Shown piece after piece: positions 17,188 through 25,266 of a stretch of DNA of 64,000 nt. The stretch covers positions 148,686 through 212,685 of the forward strand of contig NZ_AUAZ01000005.1 in assembly GCF_000428985.1 (NCBI RefSeq), given 5' to 3'. Position numbers and translations under genes: made by a program. Position 1 is the stretch's first letter. Every line of letters begins with the position of its first letter. The notes under the pieces were generated by a model that was not told the DNA's origin, did not search any database, and saw only the letters and a list, made by a program, of their open reading frames with translations. Origin of the DNA: Marinobacterium litorale DSM 23545 (GTDB lineage Bacteria; Pseudomonadota; Gammaproteobacteria; Pseudomonadales; Balneatricaceae).

Positions 17188-18648
17188 TTACAGCTTGATG
17201 CAGATATTCTTTAGTTCCGTGTAGAACTCGAGACCGTGAACACCCCCTTCACGACCGATACCGGAGGATTTGGCTCCGCCGAAAGCAGTTCGCAGATCAC
17301 GCAGGAACCAGGAGTTCACCCACACCAGCCCCGCTTCGATCTGCTCACCAACACGAACGGCACGGGCGCTGTTCTCGGTCCAGATGGCAGCCGCGAGGCC
17401 ATACTCGGTATCGTTGGCCAGCTCGATCACTTCCTCTTCGGTATCGAACGGACGGATATGGCAGCAGGGTCCGAAAATCTCTTCACGGATCACGCGGGCG
17501 TCATCGGACAGGCCGGTCCAGATTGTCGGCTCGATCCAGGCACCGTCGTTGAGCTCTGCGCCCATATCCGGAATACCACCCCCAATCTCAACCGTTGCAC
17601 CCTCTTCTACGGCCAGGTCGTAGTAGTACTTGACCTTGGCACGATGCTCGAGGCTGACCAGCGGGCCGAAGTTGGCCTCTTTGTCCTCAGGGCGACCCAG
17701 CTTGAGCTTGGCCACTTCCTCTTTCATCCGTGCCAGGAACTTGTCGTAGATCGGTCGCTCCACGTAGACACGCTCGGTGCCCAGGCATACCTGACCGCAG
17801 TTAACAAAGGCCGAGCGCATGGTGCCCTCGACCGCCTTTTCGATATCGCAGTCGGCAAAGACGATGCCCGGGTTCTTGCCACCGCACTCCAGGGAGATAT
17901 TGCGCAGACCCACGGCCGCTGCCTTCATGATGATCTCGCCGGTACGGGTTTCACCGGTGAAGGTGATCGCATCCACGTCCTTATGCGCAGTCAGGAATTC
18001 ACCGGCGGAGTCCGGGCCCAGACCGTGAACCACGTTGAACACACCCGGCGGTACACCGCATTCGTTCATCACTTCGCCCAGAAGCGTGGTGGTCGCCGGT
18101 GTCTCTTCCGAGGGCTTAACCACCACGGTGTTACCGCAGGCCAGTGCCGGACCCACTTTCCAGGTCATCAGCAGCAACGGCAGGTTCCAGGGAGAGATAA
18201 CAGCGATGACGCCTTTGGGCGTGCGGTGGCCGACGTTCAAAGCCCCCTTGCCATCCGGCGTATCCATACGGAAGCCTTCAGTCGGGTGGTTGGCCACGGT
18301 CTCGGCAAACGCCTTGAAGTTGGCAGCGCCCCGGGGGATATCGATATGGCTGGCGATGGAGCGGGGTTTACCGGTGTCTTTGCACTCGGCATCCAGAAAC
18401 TCCTCGAAGCGCTCGTTGATCCGGTCGGCCACCTTGTTAAGGAGCTCGGTGCGCTGCGCCTGAGTCAGTTTGCCCCAGGGGCCTTTGAGCGCCTGGCGGG
18501 CAGCCTGCACGGCGGCATCTACCTCCTCCCGGCCGGCTTCATGCACCATACCGATCAGACTGTTATCCACGGGACAGCGGTTCTCGAACTGCTTGCCGCT
18601 GTTCGAGCCCATGTATTCACCGTTAATAAAATGTTTGAACTCTTTCAT
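17188..18648 (-). CDS. dmpC: 2-hydroxymuconic semialdehyde dehydrogenase
   Basis: A 486-residue NAD-dependent aldehyde dehydrogenase oxidising 2-hydroxymuconic semialdehyde to 2-hydroxymuconate, the entry to the oxalocrotonate branch. The NAD-binding segment ISPWNLPLLLMTWKVGPALACGNTVVVKPSE, the catalytic Glu254 (LECGGKNPG) and nucleophile Cys288 (FVNCGQVCLGTERVYVE) are present, and the length matches DmpC/XylG (486). AGGTGA sits 3 bases before the ATG. This is the first gene of dmpCDEFGHI. Its 285-base upstream region holds a possible LysR-dependent promoter rather than a sigma54 site. Confidence 0.96.
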   Translation of the reverse strand: MKEFKHFINGEYMGSNSGKQFENRCPVDNSLIGMVHEAGREEVDAAVQAARQALKGPWGKLTQAQRTELLNKVADRINERFEEFLDAECKDTGKPRSIASHIDIPRGAANFKAFAETVANHPTEGFRMDTPDGKGALNVGHRTPKGVIAVISPWNLPLLLMTWKVGPALACGNTVVVKPSEETPATTTLLGEVMNECGVPPGVFNVVHGLGPDSAGEFLTAHKDVDAITFTGETRTGEIIMKAAAVGLRNISLECGGKNPGIVFADCDIEKAVEGTMRSAFVNCGQVCLGTERVYVERPIYDKFLARMKEEVAKLKLGRPEDKEANFGPLVSLEHRAKVKYYYDLAVEEGATVEIGGGIPDMGAELNDGAWIEPTIWTGLSDDARVIREEIFGPCCHIRPFDTEEEVIELANDTEYGLAAAIWTENSARAVRVGEQIEAGLVWVNSWFLRDLRTAFGGAKSSGIGREGGVHGLEFYTELKNICIKL

Positions 18649-18801
18649 GCTTCACCTGTGAGCTGGATCACGGGCCTATGAAAACGGTGAGTGGCCGCTT
18701 CATCCGTAATCTGCAGTTTGCTGTTGGTTGAAACCCGAGTGCCGTTGGACTCAACCCGCCGAATCGCAGACCACCCATTGGCGGTCTGTCAGGATGGTTC
18801 G

Positions 18802-18867
18802 AGTATAGCGACGGCAGGAGGTGAAAGAAGGGACAAAAACGAGATATGAATTTCCCATCCATGGGAA
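18802..18867 (-). promoter_or_regulatory. Candidate LysR-activated promoter of dmpC
   Basis: Minus-strand -10 TATACT (18802-18807) has no convincing -35 at normal spacing, as is usual for activator-dependent promoters. The dyad TTCCCAT-CC-ATGGGAA (18852-18867, perfect 7-bp arms) is centred about 64 bases upstream of the predicted start point, the usual place for a LysR recognition site. The neighbouring LysR gene at 18934 is the obvious candidate regulator. I see no -24/-12 element here. Confidence 0.45.
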
Positions 18868-18933
18868 TTCAGAAACGCCAAAGCTGGCAAGGCGCTACCG
18901 GCCCAATAAGGTCCTGAAACGCCCTCCTACACG

Positions 18934-19812
18934 CTAGGAATTTCGTACACGGTTAATAACGAAATCGACGAAAGCGCGGGTTTTAACGGGCAGGTTTTCC
19001 CGGTGGGGATACATTATCTGAACGGTCTTTCCATCAATCGTCCAATCATCCAAAAGCACCTCAACCTCATTTTGGGCAATCGCGTTTGCGACCACATAAC
19101 GTGGCAAACAGGCAGCACCGATCCCTTTTTTAACCGCTTCCTTGGCGAACATGATCTCGTCGGTTCTCAGATGCGCTTTGGGGGCAAAGGTGAAATCATC
19201 ACCACTGGGGGAATGAAAGCGCCAGAAAGCCATTCGTTTCATGACAATCAACGGCATTCCGTCCAAGTCAGAGGGGCTTGAGGGACGGCCATATTTCTTG
19301 AGGTACCCCGGGCTCGCGCAGACCACCATACCGCTATCGAACAGCGGTCGCGATACCCAGTCATTCAGAGTCACTTCACCCATTCTGAATGCAATATCGA
19401 TGCTGTTCTTTACCAGATCCACATTTTCGTTGGACAGAAACATCTCCACACGAATACCCGGATTGGCTTCCATAAAATCGAAAACCCACTCCTTGGCGTA
19501 GTGATGCCCGAAGCTCACCGGCGCTGCGATCTTGAGATCCCCGGAAAGCGAAGAGAGCTCGGAGTTGACGTTTTCCGCCTTGACTTCCAACTCGTTGACA
19601 ATGGCCGACAGGGAGATATAGAACCGCTGCCCCGATTCGGTCAGGCCGAATTTCTTGGCACTCCTGTGGATGAGTTTGTAGCCGACCTCCTGCTCAAAAG
19701 CCTGCAGCCGACGGCTCAATGTGGACGTTGGAATATCAAGCGATTTGGATGCTGCAACCAGACTTCCTTTCTCTACGACTTTGATAAAGTAAAAAAGGTC
19801 CTGATAGTTCAT
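18934..19812 (-). CDS. LysR-family transcriptional regulator next to dmpC
   Basis: A 292-residue regulator with an N-terminal winged helix-turn-helix (MNYQDLFYFIKVVEKGSLVAASKSLDIPTSTLSRRLQAFEQEVGYKLIHRSAKKFGLTESG) and a C-terminal periplasmic-binding-fold effector domain (about 90-290). It resembles the AaeR/DsdC-like branch in which the HTH reads STLSRRLQAFE. It is transcribed toward dmpC with 285 bases between, and divergently from the ABM-domain gene at 19973. A perfect dyad lies immediately upstream of its start (19825-19846), consistent with autoregulation and control of the divergent gene. The effector is unknown; an aromatic or ring-cleavage metabolite is a guess from context. Confidence 0.92.
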   Translation of the reverse strand: MNYQDLFYFIKVVEKGSLVAASKSLDIPTSTLSRRLQAFEQEVGYKLIHRSAKKFGLTESGQRFYISLSAIVNELEVKAENVNSELSSLSGDLKIAAPVSFGHHYAKEWVFDFMEANPGIRVEMFLSNENVDLVKNSIDIAFRMGEVTLNDWVSRPLFDSGMVVCASPGYLKKYGRPSSPSDLDGMPLIVMKRMAFWRFHSPSGDDFTFAPKAHLRTDEIMFAKEAVKKGIGAACLPRYVVANAIAQNEVEVLLDDWTIDGKTVQIMYPHRENLPVKTRAFVDFVINRVRNS

Positions 19813-19824
19813 TACGCCCCCAAT

Positions 19825-19846
19825 AATGGAATATCAGCATTCCATT
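19825..19846. promoter_or_regulatory. Perfect 8-bp dyad in the lysR/ABM divergent region
   Basis: AATGGAAT at 19825-19832 and ATTCCATT at 19839-19846 are exact inverted repeats around the 6-base spacer ATCAGC. It lies 12 bases upstream of the lysR start and about 127 bases upstream of the divergent gene. This is typical of a LysR autoregulatory site, though the regulator is not proven. Confidence 0.55.
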
Positions 19847-19972
19847 TCGGTGATGGATTTAAAACCCACCCCTTTTATTATAGTGATCAAGCAAATTTCG
19901 AAAGGCTGACCCACCAAGTGGCCGCGCCAGTTCACTTTCTCACTCTACTTCCTTCCAAAAATGGGAGCAATA

Positions 19973-20560
19973 ATGGATAGCCAACCCCTGACCGACAACC
20001 TGCAGGATCCGGTGACCGTCGTCATCTCACGCCGGGTAATCAAAGGTAAAGAAGCTGAATTTGAGGCTTTGAGTTCGCAGATGACCGAACGTGCAGCGAC
20101 CTTTCCCGGCTATATGGGCGCCGACATGTTCCGTCCGGCAAGTTCGCACGACCCGGAGTACCGGATCATTTTCAAGTTCGCAAGCGCTGAAGACCTGGAG
20201 CGCTGGGAGCGCTCTGGTGACCGCACGGAAATTCTGGAAAAGATCGAATCCCTGCTCGCCAGTCCGAGCGAGCGTGAAATCACATCGGGTATCGTCACCT
20301 GGTTTACACTGCCCGGGCATAACCCGGTCAAGCCGCCGCCGCGCTCCAAGATGACACTGGTCAGCTGGCTGGCGCTCTATCCAACCGTGACACTGATCTT
20401 CTTCCTTTTCGGCGACCTCTTGGCAGAGGTTCCGCTGTTGTTACGTACACTGCTGGTCACCGGCGTTGTTATGCCCCTGATGACCTACGTGCTGATGCCC
20501 CGTTTCACGCGCTGGTTCGCTTTCTGGCTCTATCCTGGGCGGGACAGGGATATTCGCTGA
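19973..20560 (+). CDS. ABM-domain protein with C-terminal membrane helices
   Basis: A 195-residue protein. The start at 19973 is chosen because GGGAG lies 6 bases upstream; an ATG four codons earlier has no such site. The N-terminal part (about 10-105) is an antibiotic-biosynthesis-monooxygenase-type dimeric alpha-beta barrel (VTVVISRRVIKGKEAEFEALSSQMTERAATFPGYMGADMFRP...YRIIFKFASAEDLERWERS). The C-terminal part has two membrane helices (WLALYPTVTLIFFLFGDLLA; LLLRTLLVTGVVMPLMTYVLM) and a basic tail. This architecture is known in the ABM superfamily (COG3224-like), but no reaction is established. It is divergent from the LysR gene and probably controlled by it. A role in quinone or aromatic handling is only a guess. 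Confidence 0.85.
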   Translation: MDSQPLTDNLQDPVTVVISRRVIKGKEAEFEALSSQMTERAATFPGYMGADMFRPASSHDPEYRIIFKFASAEDLERWERSGDRTEILEKIESLLASPSEREITSGIVTWFTLPGHNPVKPPPRSKMTLVSWLALYPTVTLIFFLFGDLLAEVPLLLRTLLVTGVVMPLMTYVLMPRFTRWFAFWLYPGRDRDIR

Positions 20561-20684
20561 ACGACTGATTCACAGTTTACGCCATCAGGGAGGTGTTTTG
20601 TTCTATCGCCCTACAGACCGCCAATGCTGCTGACTGGGCTTAACGTGCTAGGATATTGACCCGTTCAGCAGGGTAGAAGTTGGA

Positions 20685-21629
20685 ATGCAAGATTTCGCTT
20701 GGGTACGCCGCGTCAAACTACAGCAACTGCGCACTGTTATGGTCGTTGCCCGCAACCACAGCCTCGCAAGCGCGGCCAATGAACTCGGACTGAGCCAACC
20801 GGCCGTTACAAAAATCCTGCATGAGCTTGAAAGCGACCTCGGCATGGAGTTGTTTGTCCGTACCAGCCGAGGCACCCACGCGACCGAGCTGGGCAACACG
20901 CTGGCGGCCAGGGCCAGCACAGTGTTCGCTCAGTTGCAAAAAGCCGCTGAAGAGATTCACAACATTCATGAGGGATTGAGCGGCCACGTGGTCATTGGCA
21001 CCCTTCTGGCCGGCGGTGCCAATATTCTGCCGCGCGCCGTCGCCCGCCTGCGGCAGCGCCGTCCAGGCGTGCGCGTTACCATTATGGAGGGCACCTACGA
21101 TCATCTTATCCCACAGCTCCGTCAGGGAGCCCTCGATTTAATCGTTGGCCGTCTGCCCGCTTACCGTTACCGCGAGGGACTGGAGATCGAGTCCTTCTAC
21201 CAGGAGGAGATCGCCTTTGTAGCTCGCCCCGACCATCCGGTATTCGAGCAGGCCCAGCCGTCACTGGCCGACCTGCGTCAGTGGCCCTGGATCATGCCGT
21301 TGCCAGATACCACCCTGCGTCAGATGCTGGAGTCGGTCTTCCACGAACGCAACCTGGATCTGCCTGTGATGGCCTGCGAGTCCCTGTCGGTAGTCACGAA
21401 CCGACGACTGATTATCGAAACCGATTACATTGGTACCTTCCCCGCCCAGGTCGTTCAGCCCGACATCGACGCCGGGCTTTTATCACGTATTGATATGCGC
21501 CCGGCCATCTCGTTCGGACCGGTCGGTATCAGTTGGATGAAAGACAGCGCTTTCAGTCAGGCCGCCCAGGAACTGGTTACCAGTCTGCGCGATATCGCAG
21601 ACAATTGGGGAGACACACTCCAGCAATAA
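20685..21629 (+). CDS. LysR-family regulator of the VOC/aldolase/TRAP module
   Basis: A 314-residue LysR regulator. The HTH is VKLQQLRTVMVVARNHSLASAANELGLSQPAVTKILHELESDLGMELFVRTSRGTHATELG. The effector domain (about 98-305) starts GHVVIGTLLAGGANILPRAVARLRQRRPGVRVTIMEG. The LSQPAVTKILHELE style and GHVVIGTL are seen in the GbpR/PcaQ-like branch that controls aromatic and sugar-acid catabolism. It precedes the VOC gene by about 100 bases on the same strand, so it probably regulates the following five genes and itself. The effector is unknown. Confidence 0.92.
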   Translation: MQDFAWVRRVKLQQLRTVMVVARNHSLASAANELGLSQPAVTKILHELESDLGMELFVRTSRGTHATELGNTLAARASTVFAQLQKAAEEIHNIHEGLSGHVVIGTLLAGGANILPRAVARLRQRRPGVRVTIMEGTYDHLIPQLRQGALDLIVGRLPAYRYREGLEIESFYQEEIAFVARPDHPVFEQAQPSLADLRQWPWIMPLPDTTLRQMLESVFHERNLDLPVMACESLSVVTNRRLIIETDYIGTFPAQVVQPDIDAGLLSRIDMRPAISFGPVGISWMKDSAFSQAAQELVTSLRDIADNWGDTLQQ

Positions 21630-21729
21630 CCCAAGGTTATCGCCAATAGCTTAATATTCATTACCGGGAATGAGTCGCAGGCGCTAGAGTGACACCCAGA
21701 ATAAGCCATAATAACAAGAGGGCTGGAGT

Positions 21730-22590
21730 ATGATTCAATTACATGATGTCCGTTACGTTCGCCTGGGTACCCGCGACCTGTCCACCGCCACTGACTTTGC
21801 GACCCGCATTGTCGGCCTGGAACTGGTTCGTAGGGAGCATGATTGCGTCTATTTCCGCTCCGACAACCGCGACCACACCCTGTGCTATTTCGAAGGGGAT
21901 CCGCACGATCACACCCTGGCATTCGATGTCGCCGATGCCGACCAGCTGGACAACGCGGCTGGAATGCTGGACGCCTCCGGCGTCGCGTTCCGCAGCGGTA
22001 CCCCGGAAGAGTGCGAGCGTCGAAGGGTGCAGGCGTTCATCGTTTTCAAAGATCTGACCGGCAATCAGATCGAGCTGGTCTGGCGCGCACATGCCAGTGG
22101 CCGGCGTTATTTTCCCAGCCGCGATGCCGGCATTACCGGCTTCAACCACGTCGGCCTCTGCTCCACCGACCCGGCACGGGATGAAGCATTCTGGACCCAG
22201 ACTTTCAACGCCCGCGTCAGTGACTGGATCGGCGCCTCACCGCTGTTGCGGATCAACCCGATACATCATCAGATCGCCCTGTTTCCAACCACTCGTTCAG
22301 GTGTCCAGCACATCAACCATCAGGTGGAATCGATCGATGACATCATGCGCTCCTGGTACTTTTTGCAGGAGCAGGGCGTTAAGGTCGTTTTCGGTCCCGG
22401 CCGCCACCCGACCTCCGGTGCCCGTTTCCTTTACTTCGAGGGACCGGAGGGGATGATCTACGAATACTCCTGTGGCGTGTCGGCCATCGAGGATGAAGCA
22501 AACCACCGACCGCGCCAGTTTCCCGCCGAGCCATCAGGTTTCTGCATGTGGGGCTCCAAGCCCGACATCGCCGAATTCAAGAGCGACTGA
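21730..22590 (+). CDS. Two-domain VOC protein, extradiol dioxygenase-like
   Basis: A 286-residue protein with two vicinal-oxygen-chelate modules (about 5-120 and 136-250), the type I extradiol ring-cleavage architecture. The C-terminal module keeps the metal triad: His140 (GFNHVGLC), His197 (HINHQVES) and Glu245 (MIYEYSCG), matching His153/His214/Glu265 of the catechol 2,3-dioxygenase in this window. It is therefore probably a functional Fe(II) or Mn(II) enzyme on a diol. Overall it is closer to dihydroxybiphenyl- or hydroxyphenyl-type VOC enzymes than to DmpB. First enzyme gene of a plus-strand set with an aldolase-like protein and a TRAP transporter. The substrate cannot be read from sequence. 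Confidence 0.85.
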   Translation: MIQLHDVRYVRLGTRDLSTATDFATRIVGLELVRREHDCVYFRSDNRDHTLCYFEGDPHDHTLAFDVADADQLDNAAGMLDASGVAFRSGTPEECERRRVQAFIVFKDLTGNQIELVWRAHASGRRYFPSRDAGITGFNHVGLCSTDPARDEAFWTQTFNARVSDWIGASPLLRINPIHHQIALFPTTRSGVQHINHQVESIDDIMRSWYFLQEQGVKVVFGPGRHPTSGARFLYFEGPEGMIYEYSCGVSAIEDEANHRPRQFPAEPSGFCMWGSKPDIAEFKSD

Positions 22591-22596
22591 CATCCT

Positions 22597-22614
22597 CGGG
22601 GACACCGGTCCCCG
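22597..22614 (+). other. Intercistronic hairpin
   Basis: CGGGGAC-ACCG-GTCCCCG is a perfect 7-bp stem with a 4-base loop, 6 bases after the VOC stop and 35 bases before the aldolase-like start. There is no U run, so it looks more like an mRNA-processing or stabilising structure than a terminator. Confidence 0.5.
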
Positions 22615-22648
22615 GCTGTTTACTCACCATTCAAAGCGAGATCTATTC

Positions 22649-23362
22649 ATGACGACTGCCTCCAGAGTGCAGAACGGCACCCTATTGTCTGGTGCCAGGG
22701 ACTGGACTGAACAGGAACTCATCGTGCGACGTGCTGCCCGCTCCCTGGGCCGCCACGGACTGGTCCATGCGTACGGCCACTGCAGCCAGCGACTGGATGA
22801 CACACATTTTCTGGTCTGCGCCCCCAAGCCCATGGGTACCATTGCGCCTGGCGAATCCGGAACCGTGGTGAATATCAACGAACCCCTGCCAGCCGGCGTG
22901 CTGGGCGAGGTCCGTATCCACCGCGAGATCTATCGCCAGCGTCCGGACGTGGGCGGCATTGTGCGAAGCATGCCCCCCAAAGCGATGTCGCTGTCGGCCC
23001 TGGGCCGCACGCCGCGTATGTTGCACGGCATGGGCAGCTACTTCTCACCGGCCATCCCGCTTTGGAACGACCCTCAGCTGATCCGCTCAGACGAAGCGGC
23101 GCGGAGTATGACCGCGCTGATTGATCGCGGCAACGCTGTGGTGATGCGGGGTAACGGTGTTGTGATCGCCGCCGACTCTCTGCCGGATGCCGTAGTGCTG
23201 ACCTGGTATCTGGAAGATGCGGCCCGCATCGAACTTGACTGCCTGCCCCAGACCGACAACACCCTCACGCTTACCGAAGCGGAAGCCAACGCGCGGGCAA
23301 CCCGTGCCGGCCTCATCTTCGAACGCATGTGGGATTATCTGACACACGGGGACCCGGAATGA
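22649..23362 (+). CDS. Class II aldolase/adducin-family protein lacking the zinc ligands
   Basis: A 237-residue protein of the class II aldolase/adducin fold. The start at 22649 follows the VOC gene by 58 bases and gives the normal family length; the frame is open further upstream but overlaps the VOC gene. The family core is visible: HGLVHAYGHCSQRLDDTHFLVC (20s-50s), EVRIHREIYRQRPDVGGIV (about 87-105) and NAVVMRGNGVVIAADSLPDAVVLTWYLEDAARIEL (about 162-196). The zinc motif VHxH is here V-R106-S107-M108, and the third His of the HHG motif is Asn169. The acidic residue near position 73 of fuculose aldolase may correspond to Glu87. Either it uses no metal or its chemistry differs. Its stop overlaps the dctQ start (ATGA), linking it to the transporter. 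Confidence 0.85.
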   Translation: MTTASRVQNGTLLSGARDWTEQELIVRRAARSLGRHGLVHAYGHCSQRLDDTHFLVCAPKPMGTIAPGESGTVVNINEPLPAGVLGEVRIHREIYRQRPDVGGIVRSMPPKAMSLSALGRTPRMLHGMGSYFSPAIPLWNDPQLIRSDEAARSMTALIDRGNAVVMRGNGVVIAADSLPDAVVLTWYLEDAARIELDCLPQTDNTLTLTEAEANARATRAGLIFERMWDYLTHGDPE

Positions 23363-23934
23363 ACCTGCTGCCTCGCCTGAGTACTTGGCTGGCGGGCTGG
23401 GAGATGCGTCTGGCTGGTGTGATGCTGGCCGCCATATTCGGCCTGCTGCTGTTCAACATTCTGACCCGCGCCATGGGCGCGGCGCAGTACTGGGTGGATG
23501 AAGCAGCTGTCACGGCGATGGTCTGGATGACGTTTTTTGCCGCCTCTGCCGGCCTTCACGCCCGCAGCAACATCGCCATGACGCTGTTGCAGGATGCGGT
23601 ACCCGGGAAACTCCGGCATCTGATGGCGGTCTTGGTGGACCTGGTCATGCTGCTCTTTATCGCTGCGCTACTGCTGATGGTGTGGCGTTGGTTTGACCTG
23701 CCGGGTCTGATGGCGAACAGTTGGGATCTGCAGCAGTTTTCATCCCACACGTTCAACTTCATCTACGAGGAACCCACCCAGACATTAGGGATCCGCAAGG
23801 TCTGGGTTTGGCTGACTCTGCCCCTGTTTTCAGTGACCGCCCTCCTGCACTGCTTGGCTGCCCTGCAACTCAGCACAGCCAGATTGCTCGGTCGGTCTGA
23901 AACTTCACGTGCCTACGCTCACACCGGAGGTTGA
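23359..23934 (+). CDS. dctQ: TRAP transporter small permease (DctQ type)
   Basis: A 191-residue inner-membrane protein with four predicted helices, the small membrane subunit of a tripartite ATP-independent periplasmic transporter. The start at 23359 overlaps the upstream stop by ATGA. Family features include LLLFNILTRAMGAAQYWVDEAAVTAMVWMTFFAASAGLHARSNIAM. The segment between helices 3 and 4 is longer than usual (WDLQQFSSHTFNFIYEEPTQTLGIRKVWVW). It sits 4 bases before dctM. Confidence 0.92.
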   Translation: MNLLPRLSTWLAGWEMRLAGVMLAAIFGLLLFNILTRAMGAAQYWVDEAAVTAMVWMTFFAASAGLHARSNIAMTLLQDAVPGKLRHLMAVLVDLVMLLFIAALLLMVWRWFDLPGLMANSWDLQQFSSHTFNFIYEEPTQTLGIRKVWVWLTLPLFSVTALLHCLAALQLSTARLLGRSETSRAYAHTGG

Positions 23935-23938
23935 TACG

Positions 23939-25198
23939 ATGGTCATCAGTGGCTTTCTTGGTTTGTTGGTGCTTGGTGTACCCGTGGCATTCGTGCTGGC
24001 GATTACGGCACTGATCTATATTCTGGCCAGCGGCAACACCGTTCTGCTCGACTCCTATCCTCAGCAGTTTTTCGGCGGACTGGAAAACTATGGCCTGCTG
24101 GCGCTGCCCCTGTTCATTCTCGTGGGTGAGTGCATGAACGAGGGCGGCATTGCACGTCGTCTGATGAGCCTCTCTCTGGCTCTGATCGGTTCGTTGCGAG
24201 GCGGTCTCGCCTATGTCAATCTGCTATCGAACATGATGATGGCATCTATTCTCGGCTCTACCGTGGCACAGATCACCATCATGACCCGCATGGCCGTCCC
24301 GGAGATGGAGCGCGCAGGCTATCCAAAAGACGCATCGGTAGCGCTAACAGCCGCCGGGGGTCTACTGGCGCCGATCATCCCCCCGTCCATGCTGTTCGTT
24401 ATTTTCGGGGTCATTGCCCAGCTGTCAATCGGCGACCTGTTCATTGCCGGCATCATCCCCGGCCTGCTTCTCGGCGCCGGCTTCCTCGCCCTGCTGGCCT
24501 GGATGGGGCGACGCCACCAGTTTCCCCGTAACGCAAGCCTGACACTTGCGCAACGCTGGCACGCTATCCGTGACGGATTGGCTGCTGGGCTGGTACCGCT
24601 GATTATAGTCGGCAGCATTCTGGGTGGTCTGGCCACCCCCACCGAAGCCGCAGCGCTGGCCTGCGTCGGCGCCATTCTGATAGGCCGTTTTGTGTACCGC
24701 GAACTTTCGTTCGATGTACTCTGGCCCGCCCTCAAACGCACGGCACGCAACTCCGCCTTGGTGCTGATGCTGATCGCCGCGGCCCAGGTGTTTGGCTGGG
24801 TGATCACCTTTGAAAACCTGCCCGCAATGACTGCCACCTGGATTCAGTCCATCTCGCACTCGCCCACCGTCTTCCTGCTACTGGTCTTGGCACTACTGCT
24901 GGCCATTGGCATGGTACTGGATCCAATTCCCGCACTGATTCTGGTTGTTCCGGTACTGCTTCCGGTTGCCACCGATGTCTACGACATAAACCCGTACCAC
25001 TTTGGGGTCGTCGTCTGTCTGAGCCTGGTCATGGGCTTGCTGACGCCCCCGGTGGGATCGGCCTTGTTTACCGCCTCGGCCCTGTCCGGCGTTCGGGCCG
25101 AACGTATCGCGCTCCTGTTGGCGCCCTATCTCGGAGTGATGCTGCTGGTGCTTGTGATACTGATTGTAGCGCCGGTGCTGGTCACGCTCCTGATCTGA
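23939..25198 (+). CDS. dctM: TRAP transporter large permease (DctM type)
   Basis: A 419-residue large permease with about 12 membrane segments, the Na+-coupled transport channel of the TRAP system. GGAGG 8 bases upstream fixes the start at 23939 rather than the in-frame ATG 30 bases earlier. DctM hallmarks include PLFILVGECMNEGGIARRLMSL, ILGSTVAQITIMTRMAVPEMERAGYPKDASVALTAAGGLLAPIIPPSMLFVIFGVIAQLSIGDLFIAGIIPGLLLG and HFGVVVCLSLVMGLLTPPVGSALF. It is in one operon with dctQ and dctP. Confidence 0.95.
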   Translation: MVISGFLGLLVLGVPVAFVLAITALIYILASGNTVLLDSYPQQFFGGLENYGLLALPLFILVGECMNEGGIARRLMSLSLALIGSLRGGLAYVNLLSNMMMASILGSTVAQITIMTRMAVPEMERAGYPKDASVALTAAGGLLAPIIPPSMLFVIFGVIAQLSIGDLFIAGIIPGLLLGAGFLALLAWMGRRHQFPRNASLTLAQRWHAIRDGLAAGLVPLIIVGSILGGLATPTEAAALACVGAILIGRFVYRELSFDVLWPALKRTARNSALVLMLIAAAQVFGWVITFENLPAMTATWIQSISHSPTVFLLLVLALLLAIGMVLDPIPALILVVPVLLPVATDVYDINPYHFGVVVCLSLVMGLLTPPVGSALFTASALSGVRAERIALLLAPYLGVMLLVLVILIVAPVLVTLLI

Positions 25199-25266
25199 CA
25201 ACACGACCTTTTAACCCATAACAACAAACCGCTAACGCGCGCAGTAATTCTGCGAAGGAGATCATC

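Noticed and set aside
17236..18681. A 481-residue plus-strand open frame opposite dmpC
   Set aside because: It is the antisense shadow of a GC-rich aldehyde dehydrogenase gene; its translation has no domain and the dmpC product is unmistakable.
18875..18900. Possible -24/-12 promoter for dmpC (CCGGTAGCGCCTTGCC-like on the minus strand)
   Set aside because: The GG and GC doublets are 11 rather than 12 bases apart and the -24 box is poor. Sigma54 promoters do not tolerate that spacing.
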